DNA of 5,129 nucleotides, taken from positions 2,169 to 7,297 of the forward strand of contig KL571435.1 of the NCBI GenBank assembly GCA_000715855.1. The letters are read 5' to 3'. The position numbers and the translations under genes are program-made. The notes beneath the pieces are model-generated. The model was not told where the DNA came from, did no database searches, and saw nothing but the letters and a program-made list of their open reading frames with translations. Below, in pieces: positions 1 through 5,129 of the stretch (the stretch's first letter is position 1; the number at the start of each line of letters is the position of its first letter). The DNA is from Actinoplanes liguriensis (GTDB lineage: Bacteria; Actinomycetota; Actinomycetes; Mycobacteriales; Micromonosporaceae).

Positions 1-2
1 GC

Positions 3-1050
3 CATCCGATGCTGCGGGCGCGGCTCGGGGACAGCGGGCAGTGGATCGCGGCGCCCGGCGGCGAGTGGCCGGAATGGTTCACCGTGACCGAGCTGCCGGG
101 GCCGGTCGCGGATCTCGACGCGGAGCTGCGGAACCGGCCGTTCGACCTGACGGCGGAGGCGCCGATCCGGGCGGTGCTGGCGGTCGCGGCGGACGCGGCG
201 CACCTGATCCTGGTGGCGCACCACGCGGTGGCGGACGGGTACAGCCTGGCGGTTCTCGGGGACGAGCTCTGGACCCGATACGCCGGGGCCGGCCTGCCGG
301 AAGCTCCACCGGCGACGTTCGCCGACCACGAAGCCTCGCGCAGCGCGCCGAGCCGGGCCGATCTCGACTGGTGGCGTGCCGAGCTGAAGGAATATCCGCA
401 GCTCGCGCTGCCGTTCGACGGTGATCCGGGTGCGGATCCGAAGCCGCCCTACGCCGTGCATCAGGTGGCGATCGACGCCGCGCTGACCGGCCGGCTGGAG
501 GCCGCGGCCCGGGCCGCCGGGGTGTCGCTGTTCCACCTGCTGCTCGCCGGATACGTGCGCTGCCTGGCCCGGTGGAGCGGGCAGGATGACGTGCCGGTGC
601 TCGTCGCGCGCGCCGGACGGACGGCACGACTGACCGGGATCGATCGGATGGTCGGCCCGTTCGCGGACACCCTGCCGGTGCTCGCGCGGGTCGGGCCGGG
701 ACTCGCCGGGCGGCTGCGGGACGCGTGGCTGTGCAGCGAGCGCCACGGGACCGTCTCCACGGTGGACCTGGCCCGGATGCTGGCCGCGGACGACGGCGGG
801 CCACGGACGGTCAGCCCGGCGAGTTTCAGCTTCGCGAGATTTCCGCGTACGGGCGTGACCGGCCCCGGCGTGGTCGCGACCACGGCCGGGACCGCTTCGG
901 CGGCCACCCGCCTCGGGCTGGTCTGCTTCGAGGCCGGCGGGGCGTTGCGCTTCTCCTGGAACTATCCGGTGGCGCTGTTCCACGCGGCGACGATCGAGCG
1001 CTTCGCGGCCGAGCACCTGGCCGAGATCACGGCGTCGGCGGCACCGGAGC
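3..1050 (+). other. Condensation domain C1 (N-terminus outside window)
   Basis: The domain joins the upstream donor chain to the amino acid loaded on the T domain of this protein. It enters at HPMLRARL, so roughly the first 50-60 residues are missing to the left. The catalytic motif HHAVADG is intact at 219-239. Further landmarks are WWRAEL near 370-387, MVGPFADTLPV near 648-680 (the GPFVNTLP-type motif) and the closing segment LRFSWNYP to HLAEI around 942-1028. With the second His and the Asp-Gly present, it should be active. Donor stereochemistry class cannot be judged without the N-terminal motif. Confidence 0.88.
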
Positions 1051-3704
1051 GGGTGGCGTCGGTGGCTGATCGGATTCGGGCGCAGTCACGGCGTACGCCG
1101 GAAGGGGTCGCGGTTCTCAGCGACGGCGAGCCGTTGACGTATGCGGACCTCGACGCGGCGTCGGATCGGCTCGCGGCGCGACTGGCCGGCTTCGGCGCGC
1201 GGCGGATCGGGCTGGTCACCGCGCCCGGGGCGGCCACCGTGATCGGGCTGCTCGGAATTCTCAAGGCGAACGCGGCGTGGGTTCCGCTGGACGCCGCGCA
1301 CCCACCGGCGCGGCTCGCCGCGCAACTGCGGCGGGCCGGGGCCGAGGTGGTCGTCGGCGAGCTCACGGTCGACGGGTTCACGCTGGTGGACCCGTGGGAC
1401 GGGACCGGCGGGGAGCCGCCGGCGGTGCTGACCGGGGCGGACGACGACGCCTACGTGATCTTCACGTCCGGGTCGACCGGGCGGCCCAAGGGCGTGCCGG
1501 TGAGCCACCGCGCGATGACCAACTACCTGGACTGGGCGATCTCGGTCTTCGGGTATCGGGCCGGGGACCGGCTGGCGCAGACCGCGTCGATCTGCTTCGA
1601 CGCCTCGGTACGGCAGCTGCTGGCGCCACTGATGGTCGGCGCGACCGTCGTCTGCTGGGATCGGGACACGCTGCGCGACCCGGAGGTGCTGGTCCGGCGT
1701 CTCGAGCGGGATGCCGTGACGGTGTGGAGCTCGGTGCCGACGCTGTGGGAACGGCTGCTCGGCGCGGCGGAGAAGACCGGGGCGGACCTCTCCGCGCTGC
1801 GCTGGGTGCACGTCGGCGGCGAGGAGCTGTCGGCGGCCCACGTACGGCGGTGGTTCGACCTGCTCGGGCCGGGGCAGCGGATCGCGAACCTGTACGGGCC
1901 CACCGAGACGACGATCAACGCCACCTTCCACGTGATCACGTCGCGGCCGGCCGACGACGTGCGGACGCTGCCGATCGGGCAGCCCGTCGGCGGGGCGATC
2001 GTCCAGGTGACCAGGGCGGACGGGTCCGTCTGCGAGCCCGGAGAGGCGGGCGAGCTGTGGATCGGCGGCGTCGGCGTGGCGGCCGGATACCTCGATGATC
2101 CGGAACAGACGGCGGCCGCGTTCACGGGTGGCTGGTACCGGAGCGGGGACCTCGGCGTGCGGGACGCGGACGGGGTGCTGTGGTTCCGCGGGCGGGTCGA
2201 CGACCAGGTGAAACTGCACGGGTACCGGGTGGAGCCGGGCGAGGTGGCGGCGGTGCTGCGCGCGCATCCGGCGGTGACGGGCGCGGTCGTGCGGGTGGAG
2301 GGGCAACGGCTGGTCGCCTCGGTGGAGTCCGGGGTGGAGGCGGGCGTTCTCCGGGCGTACCTCGAAGGGATCTTGCCCTTTTATCTGGTGCCGGCGCGGA
2401 CCGAGGTGGTCGGCGCGCTTCCGCTGACCGTCACCGGGAAGATCGACAGGTCGTGGACCGCGACGGAACGGGTGCTCGCCCGGATCTGGGAGCGGCAGCT
2501 CGACGTGACCGGGGTGACGCGTGACGACGACTACTTCGCGCTCGGCGGGGACTCGATCGGGGTGCTGGAGATGTTCGCCGCGCTGGAGGCGGAGATTCCG
2601 GTGCTGCCGCGGCCGACGGTGATCTACCGGCATCGGACGCTGGGGGCGCTCGCCGCGGAGATCGACGCTTCGCCCGCTTTCCCGTTGACCCCGAGTCAGC
2701 GTGGGTTCCTGCTGGCGGACGCGATGGGGGCCCGGTCGGCGTGGCTGGCGGCGCCCCGACTGTCCGGTCCGTTGGATCCCGGACGATTCCAGGAGGCGGT
2801 GAACGTGCTGGTGGAACGGCACGCGATGCTCCGGACGGTGATCGACCGGGACGCCCGGCCGCCGACGCAGCGTGAGGTGGCGTCGCCCGGCACGCTGACC
2901 GTCGACTACGTCCCGGACCCGGGGCCGCTGAGCGAGGAACTGGCGGCGGAACGGGCGCACCGGTTCGATCCGGGCGTGTGGCCGCTGGTCCGGATGCGAC
3001 TGTTGCGGGTCGGGCCCGACGAGCACGTGCTGCTGTTGCACGCGCATCACCTGGTGGGCGACGGGTACAGCGTGGCGGTGCTGGCTCGTGAGCTGCTGGC
3101 CGTTCATGACCACGAGTCCCTGCCGCCGTTGCGGTCGTCGTTCCGGGACTACGTGACGCTGCTCGACGGGCAGGAGCCGGTGGTCGCGCCGTACGACGGG
3201 GTGCCGGCGGGCGGCGCGACGGCGACGGCCGGGATCACGCTCGGGGCGGCGGCCGTGGCGCGACTGCGCTCGCGGGCCGCGGCGGCGGGGACCACGCCGG
3301 TGATGCCGGTGCTCGCCGCGTACCACCGGGCGCTGGCCCGGGTCCTGGACCGCCCGGACCCGGTCATCGGGGTGGCGGTGACCGGTCGCGATCACGCCCT
3401 GCCCGATCTGGGGCGGATCTTCGGGCCGTGCGCCACCGCGGTGGCCGTCCGGCTGGGCGGAGGCGCCGCGGACCTGGAGCGGACGGCGGCCGCTGTCGCC
3501 GAGGCGCGGCGACGCAGTTTCGTCGCGCCGCGCGGGTGGCAGCACTTCTTCACCTACCTGGACTTCGGCGCGCTCGGGCCGCTGAAGGGCAAGGACCTGC
3601 GCCTGACCTGGGAGGACGCCGACGCGGAGATGACCGTGCCGCCGGGCACCGACGTGCTGCTCGCGGCTCGCCCGGTCGACGGTGGCCTGCGGCTGACGGT
3701 CCGC
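3..3704 (+). CDS. Nonribosomal peptide synthetase, C-A-T-C part (5' partial; frame broken at 3705)
   Basis: Modular NRPS that selects one amino acid as aminoacyl-AMP, loads it on a carrier domain and condenses it with an upstream chain in the cytoplasm. The frame is open from the left edge. The ATG at 9 lies inside the conserved HPMLR segment of a condensation domain, so it is internal and the true start is upstream. Numbering that Met as 1, C1 has HHAVADG at 71-77. The A domain has the P-loop YVIFTSGSTG at 482-491, NLYGPTETT at 627-635 and the Lys of GKIDR at 811. The T domain has LGGDS with Ser849, and C2 has HHLVGDG at 1013-1019. Formally the frame runs on to a stop at 4101-4103, but after 3704 it becomes Arg/Pro/Ser-rich with no domain content. 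The genuine continuation is in another frame from 3719. Both parts are probably one gene; the substrate and final product are unknown. Confidence 0.93.
1062..2447 (+). other. Adenylation domain (substrate unassigned)
   Basis: It activates an amino acid with ATP and passes it to the T domain. Core motifs appear in order: A1 LTYADL (about 1134), A2 LKANAAWVPLD (about 1260), A3 YVIFTSGSTGRPKG (1452-1493), A4 FDASV (1596-1610), A5 NLYGPTETT (1887-1913), A6 GELWIGG, A7 YRSGDLG, A8 GRVDDQVKLHGYR (about 2190), A9 LPFYLVPAR and A10 GKIDR with its catalytic Lys at 2439-2441. Aligning by eye to GrsA-PheA gives the specificity code D-A-R-S-V-V-L-I-N-K. Asp235 indicates an alpha-amino acid. I do not recognise the rest as a standard code, and position 278 (Ser, 1728-1730) is the least secure. 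All catalytic motifs look intact. Confidence 0.92.
2460..2670 (+). other. Peptidyl carrier (T/PCP) domain
   Basis: It carries the aminoacyl or peptidyl thioester on a phosphopantetheine arm. The motif DDYFALGGDSIGVLEM has the attachment Ser at 2553-2555. Upstream, RVLARIWERQL is the usual first helix. The linker from GKIDR to that helix is only a few residues (SWTATE), shorter than the usual LPAP-type A-T linker. The GGDSI form, rather than GGHSL, is classically associated with carrier domains that precede epimerization domains, which bears on what the next domain does. Confidence 0.9.
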
Positions 3705-3775
3705 ATGTGTATAAGAGACGCCTTCCCGAGTCGCCGCTCGCCGCCCTGGCGGAGGAGGTCCGGGCCGAGCTCGCG
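2679..3775 (+). other. Second condensation-type domain C2 (short, interrupted at 3705-3719)
   Basis: It begins at FPLTPSQRGFLLAD and keeps RHAMLRTVI and an intact HHLVGDG (3045-3065). Later landmarks are FGPCATAVAV near 3420-3450, in place of the GPFVNTLP-type motif, and FFTYLDFG near 3546-3570. Between SFRDYV and PYDG it is about 15 residues shorter than the same interval in C1 and lacks the WWRxEL helix found there. Its last helix is encoded in the other frame after 3719. No A or T domain follows, so it is a terminal condensation-family domain: a chain-releasing or acceptor-using C domain, or an epimerization-like one. The sequence LTPSQRGF with GYSVAVL favours a C-type over a canonical E-type domain. 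Confidence 0.8.
3705..3719 (+). other. Probable sequencing-adapter remnant: core of engineered Tn5 mosaic end
   Basis: The 15 bases ATGTGTATAAGAGAC are identical to positions 3-17 of the 19-base mosaic end AGATGTGTATAAGAGACAG used in transposon-based sequencing libraries. The two outer bases on each side do not match (GC on both sides). It is an AT-rich island in very GC-rich coding DNA, introduces the rare codons ATA and AGA, and sits exactly at the frame change. There is no transposase gene, second end or visible target duplication, so this is not a mobile element in the genome. Confidence 0.85.
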
Positions 3776-4810
3776 CCCCGGCAGCGGGCCGGGCTGCTGG
3801 ACGCGGCGCTGGTCGGATACCTGCCCGCGCCCGGGGACCTCGCGGCGCTCGCCGGAGAGCTGCCCGCGGCCGTCCGGCAGATGCTGTCCGGGCTGTCGCG
3901 GGAGGCGGTCCGGGCGGCGATCTTCCCGGACGGCGAGGCCCGGCTGCTGGAGACCGTGGACACGCCGCTCGGGCGATCCGGGTTCGTCTGCCTGCCCCGG
4001 TTCGCCGACGAGCTGGGCGCGCCCGGGCTGGCCGCCGACGCCGCGGCCGCCGCCGGCCTCGCGGCCCGGCACGGTGCGCGGACCGTGTCGCTGGCCGGGA
4101 TGATCCCGGCGCACACCGGATACGGCGCCGCCGTCACCGGGCTGATCGGCGCGGACGTCCGGGTGACCACCGGCCATGCGGTGACCGCCGCGTCCGTCGT
4201 GCGGACGACGTTCGCCGCGGCCGGGCGCGACCTCGCCGGCCGGGTCCTCCTGCTGCTCTGCGCCCTGCCGTCGGCGGCCGGGCGGCTCGCGCGGCTGGCC
4301 GACGAGCTACGGGCGAACGGCTACGCCGGGCGGATCGAGATCGGCGGTGACGTCTACCGCGCCGACGTGATCATCGCGGCGACCAGTGGCGGACCCGGCA
4401 CCGTCGACGTGGACCGGCTGCGGCCCGGGACCGTGCTCGTGGACGACTCGTTCCCGCACTGCTTCGACACCGGTCGCGCCCTGGCCCGGATGCGGGAACA
4501 CGACGACGTGCTGATCGTCGGGGGCGGGCTGCTGGACTGCGGGCCGGTGGAGCGCAGCGTCGCCGACGGGCTGCCGATCTCCGCGCACCCCGGCCGGCTG
4601 CCCGGGGCGATCGCCTCGTGTCAGCTGGAATCGCTGCTGCACGCGGCGGACCCGGCGTTGCCGCTGGTGAGCGGGCCGGTCGGGGTGGGGGAGGTCACGG
4701 CGTACGGCAATGCGCTGGATCTTGCCGGGGTGCGGGCCGCGCCGCTGCACCTCCTCGGCGTCGTCGTCACCACATCACCGGGAGGCGCGCCTCGTCGACG
4801 GGCGGAGTGA
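3719..4810 (+). CDS. NRPS continuation: end of C2 plus AAR-like reductase domain (out of frame with upstream part)
   Basis: This is the 3' part of the same NRPS gene, displaced by +2 relative to the upstream frame. It opens with RLPESPLAALAEEVRAEL, which matches the closing helix of a condensation domain (compare LFHAATIERFAAEHLAEI at the end of C1). A linker follows, then a domain resembling acyl-ACP reductases. Landmarks are FVCLPRF (3983), SLAGMIPAHTGYG (4088-4126), TTGH (4166-4177), DDSFPHCFD (4442-4468), GGGLLDCG (4520-4543) and ASCQLE around Cys 4619-4621. It stops at TGA 4808-4810. No ribosome binding site or start is expected at 3719, and an automatic caller would probably place a false start inside it. 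The same frame is open back to 3428, but 3428-3718 is a shadow of C2. Reductase family assignment is by remembered motif order, not by a search. Confidence 0.8.
   Translation, partial: RLPESPLAALAEEVRAELAPRQRAGLLDAALVGYLPAPGDLAALAGELPAAVRQMLSGLSREAVRAAIFPDGEARLLETVDTPLGRSGFVCLPRFADELGAPGLAADAAAAAGLAARHGARTVSLAGMIPAHTGYGAAVTGLIGADVRVTTGHAVTAASVVRTTFAAAGRDLAGRVLLLLCALPSAAGRLARLADELRANGYAGRIEIGGDVYRADVIIAATSGGPGTVDVDRLRPGTVLVDDSFPHCFDTGRALARMREHDDVLIVGGGLLDCGPVERSVADGLPISAHPGRLPGAIASCQLESLLHAADPALPLVSGPVGVGEVTAYGNALDLAGVRAAPLHLLGVVVTTSPGGAPRRRAE
3900..4807 (+). other. AAR-like (acyl-ACP reductase / Rossmann) C-terminal domain lacking its glycine-rich loop
   Basis: The motif order matches cyanobacterial acyl-ACP reductase as I remember it: an N-terminal ARHGARTVSLAGM block (AQKHGIDISALGG in AAR), VTTGHAVTAASVV (FTTGNTHTAYVI), then ADVIIAAT, VLVDDSFPHCFDTG, VLIVGGGLLDCG, IASCQLESLL (MFACFAEAMLL, with the catalytic Cys) and a C-terminal AYGNALDLAGVRAAPLHL (AIGEASVRHGFQPLAL). 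The candidate nucleophile is the Cys at 4619-4621. In AAR the second strand follows VGATGDIG and about 20 more residues. Here LAGRV (4232-4246) runs straight into LLLLCALPSAAGRL, so no GxGxxG-type loop exists. In a normal family member this domain would reduce a carrier-bound thioester to an aldehyde with NADPH. Whether this copy can is doubtful. Confidence 0.68.
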
Positions 4811-5129
4811 CCTCGGCCGTGGACGGCGGGTGGCGGCGGGTGAGCCAGAGGACGGCGGCGCCGTAGGCGAGCAGCATCGCCATGTCGACCAGGGCGAACT
4901 GCCAGGGCAGGTCGGCGGCGGTCTCGTCGATGGTCAACTCGCCGTAGGCGGCCGCCAGGACGCAGCTCAGCAGGTTGTTGCAGACGTGCAGCGCGATGCC
5001 GGCCTCCAGCCCGCCGGTGCGCACCGCCAGCACGCCGGTGACGAGACCGAAAACGGTCAGGTCGGCGAAGCCCCACGGCGTGCCCCAGCCGTGCAGCGCG
5101 GCGAAAATCACCGCCTGCACGCCGATCGG
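4767..5129 (-). CDS. CPBP family intramembrane metalloprotease, C-terminal part (5' partial)
   Basis: This is a membrane protein of the CPBP family (CAAX prenyl protease Rce1-like / bacteriocin-processing). The frame is open through the right edge, starting Pro-Ile-Gly. The GTG at 5118-5120 falls inside the conserved helix and is not the start. The second family motif FxxxH is seen as FAALH (His at 5091-5093). The third is the HxxxN-type motif HVCNN (His at 4986-4988, Asn at 4974-4976) after the typical GLVTGVLAVRTGGLEAGIAL segment. The first motif, EExxR, must lie beyond the edge. A last hydrophobic segment (FALVDMAMLLAYGAAVLWL) is followed by a cytosolic-looking tail with RRHPPS. The stop TGA is read at 4769-4767. 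It is convergent with the NRPS gene and overlaps it by 44 bp. Members act in prenyl-protein or peptide processing and in self-immunity, but nothing here shows which applies. Confidence 0.88.
   Translation of the reverse strand, partial: PIGVQAVIFAALHGWGTPWGFADLTVFGLVTGVLAVRTGGLEAGIALHVCNNLLSCVLAAAYGELTIDETAADLPWQFALVDMAMLLAYGAAVLWLTRRHPPSTAEVTPPVDEARLPVMW

Noticed and set aside
9..11. ATG at 9 as the start of the NRPS gene
   Set aside because: The frame is open before it (His-Pro) and it sits inside a conserved condensation-domain segment, so the gene begins outside the window.
1086..3545. 819-residue open frame on the minus strand across the NRPS gene
   Set aside because: Arg/Pro/His-rich translation with no recognisable domain; long antisense frames are expected opposite GC-rich coding DNA, and the plus strand here has clear NRPS motifs.
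3705..3719. Natural IS50/Tn5 insertion
   Set aside because: The bases match the engineered mosaic end and not the natural outside end; there is no transposase, no second end and no visible 9-bp target duplication.
3705..4103. Continuation of the upstream NRPS frame to the stop at 4101-4103
   Set aside because: Translation turns into Arg/Pro/Ser-rich noise after 3704, whereas the other frame continues the condensation domain and then a recognisable reductase-like domain.
3550..4177. Two ~206-residue minus-strand open frames over the C2/reductase region
   Set aside because: Low-complexity Arg/Ser/Ala/Pro composition and conserved motifs on the plus strand mark them as shadows.
4618..4866. Small plus-strand frame spanning the end of the NRPS gene
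   Set aside because: Gly/Ala/Arg-rich shadow overlapping two supported genes, with no motif.
5118..5120. GTG start for the minus-strand CPBP gene
   Set aside because: The frame continues to the window edge and this codon lies inside the conserved helix just before FxxxH; the essential first motif must be upstream.

Overview
The window reads as accessory, biosynthetic DNA from a high-GC actinomycete. Base composition is very GC-rich, codons end strongly in G or C, and the proteins are Ala/Arg/Gly/Val-rich. The style would suit Micromonosporaceae such as Actinoplanes, but that is inference. There are effectively two genes, both cut by the window edges, and no gene-free stretch of any size.

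Plus strand, 1-4810: one large nonribosomal peptide synthetase (NRPS) gene entering from the left. In order it encodes the end of a condensation domain (C1), a complete adenylation domain (A), a carrier domain (T), a second short condensation-type domain (C2), and a C-terminal domain that resembles cyanobacterial-type acyl-ACP reductase (AAR). No A or T domain follows C2, so this looks like the terminal protein or terminal module of an assembly line.

The gene is broken in the given sequence. At 3705-3719 there are 15 bases identical to the core of the engineered Tn5 mosaic end used in transposon-based sequencing libraries. The reading frame changes by +2 exactly there. Aligning C2 with C1 inside the window predicts four codons (12 nt) where 14 foreign-looking nt stand, which gives the +2 shift. 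The likeliest reading is an assembly or adapter artefact in an otherwise continuous NRPS gene, not a biological frameshift.

The most interesting biology is the AAR-like tail. It keeps the family's landmark motifs and a cysteine at the place of the catalytic cysteine, but about 25 residues carrying the glycine-rich NAD(P)-binding loop appear to be absent. It is either a non-reducing derivative, a decayed domain, or a second local sequence error.

Minus strand, 4767-5129: the C-terminal part of a CPBP-family (CAAX protease / bacteriocin-processing) membrane protein, convergent with the NRPS gene and overlapping its end by 44 bp. Its start lies beyond the right edge.
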